From assembly GCF_032164335.1 (NCBI RefSeq), contig NZ_CP134152.1, positions 4,464,001 through 4,528,000 of the forward strand: a stretch of 64,000 nucleotides of DNA, written 5' to 3'. The stretch's first letter is position 1; each line of letters starts with the position of its first letter. The translations under genes and the position numbers were made by a program. Below the pieces are notes generated by a model, which was not told the DNA's origin, ran no database searches, and saw only the letters and a list, made by a program, of their open reading frames with translations. The stretch comes from Winslowiella toletana. Its GTDB lineage: Bacteria; Pseudomonadota; Gammaproteobacteria; Enterobacterales; Enterobacteriaceae. Below are positions 55,186-63,957 of the stretch, in pieces.

Positions 55186-55938
55186 TTGAACTGCTTTTTC
55201 TCTTCGGTGCTTTCAGGTGAAGTGCGCTATCACGATCTGCCCGGTGAACAAGCGCCGATCGTATTCATCCACGGTCTGGGTTGTGCAGCGTCCTATGAAT
55301 ACCCGCGCGTGGCTGCCGATCCGGCATTGCGCGATCATCGCATTATTCTGATCGATCTGCCCGGATCCGGCTTTAGCGATAAGCCCGCCAGCTTTAGCTA
55401 CACCACCAGCGACCAGGCACGAGTAATAATCGAATTGTTAAACCATCTCGCATTACCGGCGTTCACTCTCTACGGCCACAGTATGGGCGGCAGCATCGCG
55501 ATTGAAGTGGCGGCGATGAAACCCGCTAACCTGACGACGCTGCTGGTCTCCGAGCCCAACTTTCGCGCCGGTGGCGGTAGCTTCAGCCGTATCATTGCCG
55601 CGCAGGATGAAATTGAATTTATCGCTTACGGCCACGATTTGCTGATTGAAGAAGATGACACGCCGTGGGCTGGTTCAATGCAAATGACGTTAGCGCAGGC
55701 CGCCTGGCGTGACGCCTCCTCGCTGGTTAACGGCATTACGCCTTGCTGGCTGGACATCTTTACCACGCTACCGATGCGCTGCGGCCTGATAGTGGGTGAA
55801 TACTCACCTTTTGACCAGGATGTTGATATCGTTAAGGCTGCCGGGATTAATCTCTCGGTGGTCGCCCGCGCCGGACATGCGATGTCATGGGAGAATCCAC
55901 AGGGATTAGCCGCGGCAATTGCGGCGGGTTGCCAGTAG
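55186..55938 (+). CDS. Alpha/beta hydrolase
   Basis: This 250-residue single-domain alpha/beta hydrolase has the oxyanion-region motif FIHGLGCAASYEY, the nucleophile elbow GHSMGGS, and the catalytic His region RAGHAMSWENP; an Asp in the EYSPFDQDVD segment may complete the triad. Substrate unknown. The open frame begins at an ATG at 55147, but TTG 55186 has AAGGAG exactly 7 bases upstream and gives the family-like N-terminus, so TTG was chosen. It is divergent from the AraC gene. Confidence 0.82.
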   Translation: MNCFFSSVLSGEVRYHDLPGEQAPIVFIHGLGCAASYEYPRVAADPALRDHRIILIDLPGSGFSDKPASFSYTTSDQARVIIELLNHLALPAFTLYGHSMGGSIAIEVAAMKPANLTTLLVSEPNFRAGGGSFSRIIAAQDEIEFIAYGHDLLIEEDDTPWAGSMQMTLAQAAWRDASSLVNGITPCWLDIFTTLPMRCGLIVGEYSPFDQDVDIVKAAGINLSVVARAGHAMSWENPQGLAAAIAAGCQ

Positions 55939-56094
55939 TCATCCTTTTGTCCGGAGAATTAACTCTACTTCCAGGCCACTGGCGCATTGCTCGCCCGGTC
56001 AGCGATCTGCAACACAGGGCGGGTATGTCCCGCACTGAAGACAAAGAACGCATCGGATTAAACCCCACCTTATCAACAAGGATTTTAGTTAAAA

Positions 56095-56508
56095 ATGGGC
56101 AACGCTCTCGCAATTCTGCAAGATAAATATCCCGGTGCATTTAGCTGGTCATTTGGTGATACAGCGGAACTGGCTGATGAGCTGGCAGAGCTGGTAATTA
56201 AAGGTATCAAGACCGCCAGCTGTTGTTCTTTCGACTCTTACAGCAAAGAGACAACGCCGCCCGTGGTGGGCAGTTACAGCATCATTCTGAACAGTGCAGG
56301 AGAGCCAGCTTGTGTGATCAGAACCGTAGCGATGCGGCTGGTACGCTACTGCGACGTCACTGCATCACAAGCCAGACTGGAGGGCGAAGGCGATCTTAGC
56401 CTTAATCACTGGCGAGCCGGACATCAGCAATTTTTTCAGCGTGCAGGCACATTTTCTGAAGATATGGAGCTGGTTTTTGAGGAATTTCAGCTGATTGAAA
56501 TCGTTTAA
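56095..56508 (+). CDS. ASCH-domain protein
   Basis: This 137-residue protein has an ASCH (PUA-like) beta-barrel. Characteristic parts are FGDTAELADELAELVIKGIKTASCCSF (the G-x-K-T-A loop), VVGSYSIILNSAGEPACVIRTVAMRLV and the EGEGDLSLNHWRAGHQQFF helix. ASCH proteins are thought to bind RNA or nucleotides; some hydrolyse N4-acetylcytidine. The role here is not established. The ribosome-binding site is distant and weak. Confidence 0.85.
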   Translation: MGNALAILQDKYPGAFSWSFGDTAELADELAELVIKGIKTASCCSFDSYSKETTPPVVGSYSIILNSAGEPACVIRTVAMRLVRYCDVTASQARLEGEGDLSLNHWRAGHQQFFQRAGTFSEDMELVFEEFQLIEIV

Positions 56509-56552
56509 GGCGAACGCCGATATCCGCAGCGTCGCCATTCAATGATGCTGAA

Positions 56553-57437
56553 TTACATCAGATATTCGCGGAACCAATTGATGGTTCGGTCCCAGGCGAG
56601 ATCCGCCGCTGGCTTATCGTAGCGCGGCGTCGAGTCATTATGAAAACCATGATGTACGCCCGGATAAATATACGCCTGATAGTTTTTATTATTGGCTTTC
56701 AGCGCCGCTTCATAAGCAGGCCAGCCCTCGTTAATTCGCGTATCCAGCTCGGCGTAGTGAATGAGTAATGGCGCTTTAATGCGCGCGACATCTTCGGCTT
56801 TCGGCTGACGCCCATAAAATGGCACCGCTGCTTTTAATTCCGGATAGGCCACCGCCGCCGCATTCGATACGCCGCCGCCGTAACAAAAACCGGTAATACC
56901 AACATTGCCGTTTACCTGCTTATGCTGCATCAAAAATTCAATCGCGGCGAAGAAATCATTCATCAGTCTGGTGGCATCAATCGCCTGTTGCAGTTCACGC
57001 CCTTTTTCATCATTACCCGGGTAACCGCCTACGGAACTGAGTCCGTCCGGTGCCAGCGCAATAAATCCGGCTTTGGCAACCCGGCGCGCCACATCCTCAA
57101 TATAGGGATTCAGCCCGCGATTTTCATGCACCACCACCACCGCCGGAACCGGCCCGGTGGCCGCAGCAGGCCGCACCCAATATCCCCGCACTTTCTGATG
57201 ACCACCAGGCGACGGATATTCAATGTATTCCGCAACAATATCAGGATCGGTAAATTCAACCTGCTCAGCTAAAGCGTAATTGGGCATCAGCGCCCCCAAT
57301 ACCGCCGCCGCCGTGCCACCGACTGCAAATTTAGAGGCCAGCGAGAGAAATTCGCGCTTGGTAATTTTGCCGTGCACATAGTGATCGTAAAGCTCAAGCA
57401 GTTCCGGAGAGAAGTCTTTTGCCGTCAGACGGGTCAT
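56553..57437 (-). CDS. Dienelactone hydrolase-family protein, YghX-like, probably exported
   Basis: The product is 294 residues. The N-terminus ([34 protein letters not shown]) resembles a Tat-type signal with KR in place of RR. The hydrolase domain has [10 protein letters not shown] (Glu region), the nucleophile elbow GFCYGGG with Cys, a catalytic Asp in AELDTRIN and His in [10 protein letters not shown], the Cys-Asp-His triad of dienelactone hydrolases. The natural substrate is unknown. It starts after GGAG. It precedes no other gene in its direction. Confidence 0.88.
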   Translation of the reverse strand: MTRLTAKDFSPELLELYDHYVHGKITKREFLSLASKFAVGGTAAAVLGALMPNYALAEQVEFTDPDIVAEYIEYPSPGGHQKVRGYWVRPAAATGPVPAVVVVHENRGLNPYIEDVARRVAKAGFIALAPDGLSSVGGYPGNDEKGRELQQAIDATRLMNDFFAAIEFLMQHKQVNGNVGITGFCYGGGVSNAAAVAYPELKAAVPFYGRQPKAEDVARIKAPLLIHYAELDTRINEGWPAYEAALKANNKNYQAYIYPGVHHGFHNDSTPRYDKPAADLAWDRTINWFREYLM

Positions 57438-57544
57438 AGCCGTGCTCCTTTCGCATCAGTTAACGGGGGAAAAAGTGCAGTTAACACTATGGCCGAAGGT
57501 GCGAGAAGTTGCTAACGGAAAGCGCGGGTAAGCGGCTGAAATTG

Positions 57545-57570
57545 TAGGGGAGCCGTTTTCGGCTCCCCTA
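57545..57570 (-). terminator. Terminator hairpin after the amidohydrolase, shared palindrome
   Basis: A perfect 11-bp stem (57545-57555 with 57560-57570) and TTTT loop. Its central 24 bases (57546-57569) are identical to 23628-23651. It lies between two minus-strand genes, just after the amidohydrolase stop. Confidence 0.75.
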
Positions 57571-57591
57571 CAGTCCTCCTGCTTTAATGGT

Positions 57592-59460
57592 CTAAAACGC
57601 GAAGCAGGAACAGCCCAGCGCGCCCCAGAAAGCGTTATCATCCGCTACCGGCACCGACGATCCTCGCGCGATATTATGTGAATGCTGATGTACGCCACAT
57701 GGTCCGCTGCAATGGTGTACCTGCTGCATTAACGCCACGCGGCCATTAGCCTGCGGCGGTGCGCTGCGGTAATGACCCGGCACGCTGACTACCGGCGACC
57801 AGTCCGGCAGGACCGGAATCGACGGCGGTGCCAGTGGGCCAAAGCTGCCCGCAGCGTAAACAATTTCGCCGTCCACCATCGTCAGTACCGATTCGATACC
57901 TTTAATCGCTTCTTCCGCCACGCTGAAATAGTCCTGCGATAAAATCACCAGGTCCGCCAGCTGGCCGACTTTAATCTGCCCTTTCTTGCCCTGCTCACTG
58001 GAGAACCAGGAGCTGCCCTGCGTCCAGAGCATCAGTGCCGTTTCACGATCGAGACGCGCATTGTCGTCATACATCGCCATACCACCAACGGTACGACCGG
58101 AAACCAGCCAGTAAAGCGCGGTCCATGGATTGTAACTGGCGACACGCGTCGCATCCGTCCCCAGCCCGACCGGTACGCCAGCCTCGAGCATCCGCGCCAC
58201 CGGCGGCGTCTGTTTGGTGGCTTCTTTACCGTAACGCTCGGCGAAATACTCCCCCTGAAACGCCATACGGTGCTGTACCGCAATGCCACCGCCCAATGCT
58301 TTTACCCGCTCAATATTGGCTTCAGTAATGGTTTCTGCATGGTCAAAGAACCAGTGCAGGCCGTTAAACGGAATCTCACGGTTAACCTTTTCAAACACAT
58401 CCAGCATGCGGCTGATGGATTCGTTGTAGGTTGCATGCAAACGGAATGGCCAGCGCTGCTCCACCAGATGGCGCACCACGCGTTCCAGCTCATCTTCCAT
58501 ACCCGGAGCCAGGTCGGGACGCGGTTCGAGGAAGTCTTCGAAGTCGGCCGCCGAGAACACCAGCATTTCACCCGCGCCGTTATGTCGATAAAAATCAGTA
58601 CCCTGGCCCGGCTTCAGCATATCAGTCCACTTTTCAAAATCTTCCAGCTCATGGCCGGGGCGCTGGGTAAACAGATTGTACGCAATGCGAATGGTCAGCT
58701 GCTTTTTCGCGTGCAGTTCAGAAATCACTTCGTAATCATCAGGATAGTTCTGGAAACCGCCACCGGCATCAATCGCACTGGTGACACCAAGGCGATTCAG
58801 TTCACGCATAAACTGACGTGTGGAATTAACCTGTTGCTCCAGCGGCAGTTTTGGTCCTTTTGCCAGCGTGGCATATAAAATCATCGCATTAGGCCGCGCA
58901 ATCAGCATGCCGGTCGGATTACCTTTGCTGTCGCGCTGGATTTCGCCGCCCGGCGGATTCGGCGTGTCGCGGGTATAACCGACAACTTTCAGTGCCGCGC
59001 GGTTCAGCAGGGCACGATCGTACAGGTGCAGGATAAATACTGGCGTATCCGGTGCCGCTTCGTTAATTTCATCCAGCGTAGGCATGCGGCGTTCAGCAAA
59101 CTGAAACTCATTCCAGCCGCCCACCACACGAACCCACTGCGGATTAGGCGTGCGCAGCGCCTGCTCTCTCAGCATTCTTAACGCGTCCGCCAGCGATGGC
59201 ACGCCTTCCCAACGCAGCTCAAGGTTGTAATTCAGGCCGCCACGGATTAAATGCAGATGTGAGTCGTTTAGCCCCGGAATACCGGTATGTCCTTGCAGAT
59301 CGACAACTTTAGTCGCCGCATCGGCGAACTGCATCACCTCCGCTTCACTGCCCACTGCCAGAAACTTGCCATCTTTAATCGCCACTGCGGTTGCCAGCGG
59401 ATTGTCACGGTCCACCGTATGAAACTTACCGTTGGTCAGAACTAATGAAGCTGTTGTCAT
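57592..59460 (-). CDS. Amidohydrolase (YtcJ-like) with Cys/His-rich C-terminal tail
   Basis: The product is 622 residues. The amidohydrolase barrel has the metal motif GLNDSHLHL, further His/Asp regions FDHAETITEANIERVKALGGGIAVQHRM and VPVGLGTDATRVASYNPWTALYWLVSGRTVGG, and the KVGQLADLVIL closing segment near 510-530. The final 60 residues are unusual for the family: CSGPCGVHQHSH and a terminal GCSCFAF give four cysteines and several histidines, suggesting a metal-binding appendage. Substrate unknown. It is likely co-transcribed with the monooxygenase-fold gene 19 bp upstream. The ATG has GGAG 7 bases before it. Confidence 0.85.
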   Translation of the reverse strand: MTTASLVLTNGKFHTVDRDNPLATAVAIKDGKFLAVGSEAEVMQFADAATKVVDLQGHTGIPGLNDSHLHLIRGGLNYNLELRWEGVPSLADALRMLREQALRTPNPQWVRVVGGWNEFQFAERRMPTLDEINEAAPDTPVFILHLYDRALLNRAALKVVGYTRDTPNPPGGEIQRDSKGNPTGMLIARPNAMILYATLAKGPKLPLEQQVNSTRQFMRELNRLGVTSAIDAGGGFQNYPDDYEVISELHAKKQLTIRIAYNLFTQRPGHELEDFEKWTDMLKPGQGTDFYRHNGAGEMLVFSAADFEDFLEPRPDLAPGMEDELERVVRHLVEQRWPFRLHATYNESISRMLDVFEKVNREIPFNGLHWFFDHAETITEANIERVKALGGGIAVQHRMAFQGEYFAERYGKEATKQTPPVARMLEAGVPVGLGTDATRVASYNPWTALYWLVSGRTVGGMAMYDDNARLDRETALMLWTQGSSWFSSEQGKKGQIKVGQLADLVILSQDYFSVAEEAIKGIESVLTMVDGEIVYAAGSFGPLAPPSIPVLPDWSPVVSVPGHYRSAPPQANGRVALMQQVHHCSGPCGVHQHSHNIARGSSVPVADDNAFWGALGCSCFAF

Positions 59461-59479
59461 TACATTTCTCCAGGTAAGA

Positions 59480-60037
59480 CTAACCGCGTGGGGTCAGCCA
59501 GTTTTTAAGCAGGCGAGTGATTGCCGGCATCCACAGATAAACCACCAGAGCCACCACGCAGGCATCGTTCAGTAAATGCCCCCACAGGGTGCCTTTACTG
59601 GCGGGTAGCGCATGGCCCCAGAACCAGGGAACCAGATTGGTAGAGGGAAAGATAACCGCCAGAGTAACCAGAAACTGTTTCCAGCGCGCCGGAACCGGTG
59701 AAGCAGGCGTTGCTGGCGTAAACCAGAACGCGGCGCCAGGACGCATTTCAATGTGTTCCGGAGCCATCAGCATTTCTGGCAGTTCAGCCACCCGCGCCTG
59801 ACGTTCGCTGGAATTAATCCACTTATAAAGATTATCCAGGCCGTCGAATCTGATCAGAATGGTATACGTCATTTCGCCATGCACCGGGCGCAGTACATTC
59901 ACGCCGAGGTGACCGGTGAATAGCGCCGCCTGCGGCATAATCTTTTCCAGCCAGCGCTCATATTCAGGCTGTTTTCCCGGTTGCAGGCGGTGGGTAATCA
60001 CCAGCGTCACATGCTCTGGCTGATGCGAATAGTCCAC
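59480..60037 (-). CDS. Antibiotic biosynthesis monooxygenase (ABM)-fold protein with C-terminal membrane anchor
   Basis: The product is 185 residues. Residues 8-95 form a dimeric alpha-beta-barrel domain (VTLVITHRLQPGKQPEYERWLEKIMPQAALFTGHLGVNVLRPVHGEMTYTILIRFDGLDNLYKWINS). The C-terminal part has two hydrophobic segments (about 118-140 and 155-175), so it is a membrane-tethered enzyme or sensor. The start is GTG with GAGGAG. It forms an operon with the amidohydrolase and is divergent from a LysR regulator. Confidence 0.82.
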   Translation of the reverse strand: MDYSHQPEHVTLVITHRLQPGKQPEYERWLEKIMPQAALFTGHLGVNVLRPVHGEMTYTILIRFDGLDNLYKWINSSERQARVAELPEMLMAPEHIEMRPGAAFWFTPATPASPVPARWKQFLVTLAVIFPSTNLVPWFWGHALPASKGTLWGHLLNDACVVALVVYLWMPAITRLLKNWLTPRG

Positions 60038-60171
60038 GATATTCTCCTCTTTGACCTGGGATTTGACCGTCAGGGGTTGTATTCAATAGAGAAACAATAC
60101 GAAATAGGAAATGTTATTAATAACGGAAAGATTTTACGTTGTTGTTAAATAATTTTGGGGTTAGCTAAACG

Positions 60172-61080
60172 ATGCGATTAAACCTTGAAGCTTTGATGAT
60201 CCTTGATGCACTGGATCGTCATGGCACCTTTGCCGCTGCGGCGGCCAGAATGTTTAAAACGGCTTCCGCCTTGAGCTATACGATCCAAAAAATGGAAAGC
60301 GATTTAAATATCACCCTACTTGACCGCTCCGGGCACCGCGCCACGTTCACCTCGACTGGACGGCTGATGCTGGAGAAAGGTCGCGTGTTATTACGCGCGG
60401 TGGGTGAGCTGGAGCAGCAGGCAAAATACGTTGAGAGTGGCTGGGAAAGCAAACTGACCATTAGCCTTGACGCTTCGGTACCCTTTGCACTGCTTTCGCC
60501 GCTAATCGATGAGTTTTATCAGCAACATCAGCACACTCAGCTGCTTTTCCGCCATGACGCACTGGCGGGATGCTGGGAAGCAATAACCTGGGGTGAAGCA
60601 GATATTGTATTCGGCGCGGTGCAGGAGCCGGCAAGGCACAAGGGCATTCAGTGCGTGCCACTCGGCTGGCTGGAGTATGTGTTTGCTATCGCGCCACATC
60701 ATCCACTGGCTTCGCTGCCGGCGCCGCTGCTGAGAGAGCAGATTCGCCAGTATCGTGCTGTGGTGGTGAATGACTCTTCGCGTCACAGTGAAGGCGCCGA
60801 TCTGCGGGTGCTGGACGATCAGCCAATCCTCAGCGTACACAGCTTCAACGATAAAGTGCAGGCACAGCTCGACGGGCTGGGCTGTGGCTATCTGCCGCGC
60901 TATCTGGCGGCACCGCATCTGGTCAGCGGCAAACTGATCGAGCGTCAGCTGGATAGCGAGCCACGCCGCGATCAGGCTTTCCTGGCCTGGAACGAAAGCG
61001 CCACCGGCAATGCAGTCACTTGGTGGCGGGAGAAATTACAAAACTTTAGTGGCATCGGCGCAATCTATGCGCCGGTATAA
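60172..61080 (+). CDS. LysR-family transcriptional regulator
   Basis: The product is 302 residues, with an N-terminal helix-turn-helix (NLEALMILDALDRHGTFAAAAARMFKTASALSYTIQKMESDLNITLLDRSG) and an effector domain from about residue 90. It resembles the YhaJ-type subgroup. It is divergent from the ABM-amidohydrolase operon with 134 bp between them, so it is its probable regulator. The ligand is unknown. The ribosome-binding site is weak. Confidence 0.88.
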   Translation: MRLNLEALMILDALDRHGTFAAAAARMFKTASALSYTIQKMESDLNITLLDRSGHRATFTSTGRLMLEKGRVLLRAVGELEQQAKYVESGWESKLTISLDASVPFALLSPLIDEFYQQHQHTQLLFRHDALAGCWEAITWGEADIVFGAVQEPARHKGIQCVPLGWLEYVFAIAPHHPLASLPAPLLREQIRQYRAVVVNDSSRHSEGADLRVLDDQPILSVHSFNDKVQAQLDGLGCGYLPRYLAAPHLVSGKLIERQLDSEPRRDQAFLAWNESATGNAVTWWREKLQNFSGIGAIYAPV

Positions 61081-61119
61081 ATATTCGCCGTACTGCCTGT
61101 GACGAGTGCGGCGATTTTT

Positions 61120-62703
61120 TTAATTCACTGACAGCAGATGGTGGACTACCGGCTTACTGTCGCCACGGTGAAAGCTTGTTACCTCGCGTTGCAGCTCAGC
61201 ATCGGCCAGAGATACGCGCTGATGCTGGCGCAGATGCTCCTGCCAGGACTCGACCAGGAACCACTCAACCAGAGTTTCAGGCTCGGCACTATGCTCGGCA
61301 ATCCCCCAGGCGTAAGCGCCATCGCGACGGCGTGACAGTGAGAACTTCTTGATAGCCGCCAGAAACGCCGGACGATCTGCTGCTGCCACCTGATAATAAA
61401 TCTGAATCATTACCGGGCCACGATCGGCATGCAAATCCCCTGTTGTTACCGGTGCATCCCAGTGGCCGGAAGGTTGCAAATCATCTTCGCCGCCCGGCAA
61501 TGTTAAGCGCCAGAACAACAGCGCCGACAGTAACAGCGCCGCGCCTGCCAGCAATAGCGTGGTCACCAGACCGGTCTGGCTCGCCACCAGCCCCCAGAAC
61601 AGACTGCCCGCCGCCATCGCACCGTTAAACACCATCAGATAAACCGACAGCCCACGACCACGCACCCAGTCTGGCAGCACTGCTTGCGCAACGCCATTCA
61701 GCGTAGTCAGGGCAATAATCCAGCTGACGCCCAGCAATACCATTAGCGGCAGTGCCAGCCACTGAATTGGTAACAGCGCCAGTACCACCATCACCAGCGC
61801 AGACAGCGCGGCGGAAAGTAATAATAAGCCATCGCTGCTTATCACCTGACGTAAGCGGGCCAGCAGTAAAGCACCGACAATCGCCCCAACACCAACCGCG
61901 CCCAGCATAATGCCGTAGAATCCGGCGCTGCTCTGTAACAGATTACGCGCTACCAGCGGCAGTAAGGCCCAAATTGCACTGGCGAAAGCGAAGTAAACCG
62001 CAGCGCGCAACAGCACCCGATGCAACTCACGGCTGGCTTTGACGTAACGCATTCCGGCACGAAAGGCACCGAAAAAATGTTCCTGCAATGCATCCTTTGG
62101 CTTTTGTGGGCGCTTCCACCACAGTAAAGCAGCGAGAACAAATACATAGCTGAGAACATCGGCACCATACGCCGCCCAGGCCCCCAGTGCCGCCAGCAGT
62201 ACTCCACCGGTCGCCGGGCCGATTGCCCGGGCAATATTAATACCCAGTGAGTTAAGCGCGACCGCATTTCGCAGCTGCTGGCGCGGCACCAGTTCCGGCA
62301 CAATTGCCTGCCAGGCTGGCCCCATCAACGCGGCACCGATACCGCCGACAAAGGTCAGCGCAATCAGATAATCCACCGTCAGCAAATTATTATGCGATAG
62401 CAGCAGCAGAGTGCCGCTGACGCTGGCCAGCAACAGCTGAACAAAAATCAGCAAGCGCCGCCGATCGAGTATATCGGACAGCACGCCAGCCGGGATCGCC
62501 AGCAAAAAGATCGGTAACGTCGCCGCAGTCTGCATCAGCGCAACCGCCGCCGGATTCGACGACAGCCCGGTAACCAGCCATGAGCTGGCAACATCGCGCA
62601 TAAAGCTACCGGTATTACCGAGAATGGTCGCCGCCCAGATAACCGCGAACAGACCTTGCTTCAGTGGAGCAAAGGCGCCCGTTGATGTTGTGTTCTGACT
62701 CAT
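61120..62703 (-). CDS. MFS transporter (MFS_3/EntS-like) fused to a C-terminal dimeric alpha-beta-barrel domain
   Basis: This 527-residue protein has a 12-segment MFS domain (residues about 15-410). Motifs are LSDILDRRRLLIFVQLLLASVSG (loop 2-3), NAVALNSLGINIARAIGPATGG (segment 5 region) and LPDWVRGRGLSVYLMVFNGAMAAGSLFWG. After the last segment (about 405) comes a soluble domain (from VMIQIYYQVAAADRPAFLAAIKKFS to WQEHLRQHQRVSLADAELQREV) with an ABM-like fold, presumably cytoplasmic. The combination suggests an exporter with a built-in monooxygenase-like or ligand-sensing module. It starts after GAGG; a 20-codon reading frame sits 30 bp upstream. Confidence 0.85.
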   Translation of the reverse strand: MSQNTTSTGAFAPLKQGLFAVIWAATILGNTGSFMRDVASSWLVTGLSSNPAAVALMQTAATLPIFLLAIPAGVLSDILDRRRLLIFVQLLLASVSGTLLLLSHNNLLTVDYLIALTFVGGIGAALMGPAWQAIVPELVPRQQLRNAVALNSLGINIARAIGPATGGVLLAALGAWAAYGADVLSYVFVLAALLWWKRPQKPKDALQEHFFGAFRAGMRYVKASRELHRVLLRAAVYFAFASAIWALLPLVARNLLQSSAGFYGIMLGAVGVGAIVGALLLARLRQVISSDGLLLLSAALSALVMVVLALLPIQWLALPLMVLLGVSWIIALTTLNGVAQAVLPDWVRGRGLSVYLMVFNGAMAAGSLFWGLVASQTGLVTTLLLAGAALLLSALLFWRLTLPGGEDDLQPSGHWDAPVTTGDLHADRGPVMIQIYYQVAAADRPAFLAAIKKFSLSRRRDGAYAWGIAEHSAEPETLVEWFLVESWQEHLRQHQRVSLADAELQREVTSFHRGDSKPVVHHLLSVN

Positions 62704-62732
62704 GCTTGTTCCCTCGGATCGGAGTGTGCTGA

Positions 62733-62795
62733 TTAAGCCTGACGTTGTGAGAATGAGTGAACCAGCGTGGAAGCATGCGGGTTGGATGTAGACAT
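62733..62795 (-). CDS. Possible 20-residue leader peptide upstream of the MFS fusion gene
   Basis: ATG at 62795 has AGGAA about 7 bases upstream (an in-frame ATG at 62801 abuts it) and runs 20 codons to TAA, reading MSTSNPHASTLVH onward. It has four Ser, two His and two Gln. It is 30 bp from the MFS start, the usual position for a translated leader. There is no similarity to known leaders that I recognise, and a chance open frame is possible. Confidence 0.35.
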   Translation of the reverse strand: MSTSNPHASTLVHSFSQRQA

Positions 62796-63072
62796 GTTCA
62801 TTTCCTCTCAGGATAGTGTTATCGGTTAGTGTTGTGCTGCTGGAGCTAACAATAAGAGAGGAACGTTTTCACAGATAGCGGAAAGAATTTGCCAACTTGT
62901 TGAGTTTTTTTTGACAGGCTATAAAGCTAAAACTACATTAAAGTCAGTCAGATAGTTCGTTAAAAATCCTTCAACAGCTTGTCAAAAATTATGCCTTATC
63001 TTTCCCTCAAGGCAATTGCTAACGTTATGTCTGGCAAATACAACCGCACATACAGAATCTGAGGAAAACATC
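62796..63072. other. Divergent control region between the MFS fusion gene and the hydrolase
   Basis: AT-rich intergenic DNA of about 280 bp that should carry promoters for both directions. A GAGGAAA ribosome-binding site lies before 63073. No operator palindrome stands out. Confidence 0.4.
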
Positions 63073-63894
63073 ATGAGCACATTTAACACGCAAGACGGAA
63101 CACAGATTTACTATAAGGACTGGGGCAAGGGCAAACCGGTGCTGTTCAGCCACGGCTGGCCGCTGGATGCTGATATGTGGGACAGCCAGTTAAACTTTCT
63201 CGCCGAACGCGGCTACCGCGTTATCGCCTTTGACCGTCGTGGCTTTGGCCGTTCCGAACAACCGTGGGAAGGTTACAACTACGACACCTTTGCCAGCGAT
63301 ATCAACGATCTGATTACTCTTCTCGATCTGCGGGATATTACGCTGGTCGGCTTTTCGATGGGCGGCGGTGATGTCACTCGCTATATTGGCCGTTACGGCA
63401 GCGAACGTATTGACTCGCTGGTGCTGCTGGGCGCGGTAACGCCGATTTTTGGTAAAACCAACGATCATCCTGAAGGTGTGGAAAAATCAGTCTTTGACGG
63501 CATCAAAAAGGGGCTGCGTGAAGATCGCGCCCAGTTTATTAAGGACTTTGCTACGCCATTCTACGGCACTAATCAGGGAATGACCGTCTCTGACGGCGTA
63601 CTGGCGCAAACGCTGAATATTGCTTTGCTGGCATCGCTAAAAGGCACCATTGATTGTGTAACGGCATTTTCGGAAACAGATTTCCGCGCTGATATAGCAA
63701 AGGTGGGTGTGCCGACGCTGGTGATTCACGGCAGTAATGACCAGGTCGTGCCCTTTGAAGCCACCGGCAAACTGGCGGCGGAAATGATCGCTGGCTCGCA
63801 GCTGAAAGTGTACGACAATGCACCACACGGCTTCGCGGTGACGCATCAGCAACAGTTGAATGACGATCTGCTGGCGTTTTTGCAAAGCCTTTGA
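63073..63894 (+). CDS. Alpha/beta hydrolase, non-heme haloperoxidase/arylesterase type
   Basis: The product is 273 residues. The fold and motifs are those of the so-called non-heme chloroperoxidase group: FSHGWPLDADMWDSQL (oxyanion loop), AFDRRGFGRSEQPWEGYNYDTFASDI, nucleophile elbow GFSMGGGDV, catalytic Asp in VIHGSNDQVVPFE and His in NAPHGFAVTH. These act as esterases and, with peracids, as perhydrolases; the physiological substrate is unknown. ATG at 63073 follows GAGGAAAA; the longer frame from 63016 lacks a ribosome-binding site. A terminator follows at 63915. Confidence 0.9.
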   Translation: MSTFNTQDGTQIYYKDWGKGKPVLFSHGWPLDADMWDSQLNFLAERGYRVIAFDRRGFGRSEQPWEGYNYDTFASDINDLITLLDLRDITLVGFSMGGGDVTRYIGRYGSERIDSLVLLGAVTPIFGKTNDHPEGVEKSVFDGIKKGLREDRAQFIKDFATPFYGTNQGMTVSDGVLAQTLNIALLASLKGTIDCVTAFSETDFRADIAKVGVPTLVIHGSNDQVVPFEATGKLAAEMIAGSQLKVYDNAPHGFAVTHQQQLNDDLLAFLQSL

Positions 63895-63914
63895 TAGTGA
63901 AAACTGGCATTTAA

Positions 63915-63938
63915 AAAAGCCCCTTTGCAGGGGCTTTT
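63915..63938. terminator. Bidirectional terminator
   Basis: AAAAGCCCC (63915-63923) and GGGGCTTTT (63930-63938) form a perfect 9-bp stem with a 6-base loop between the hydrolase gene and a convergent gene entering from the right. Confidence 0.9.
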
Positions 63939-63957
63939 GTCTTTCTGGTTGGCGAGG

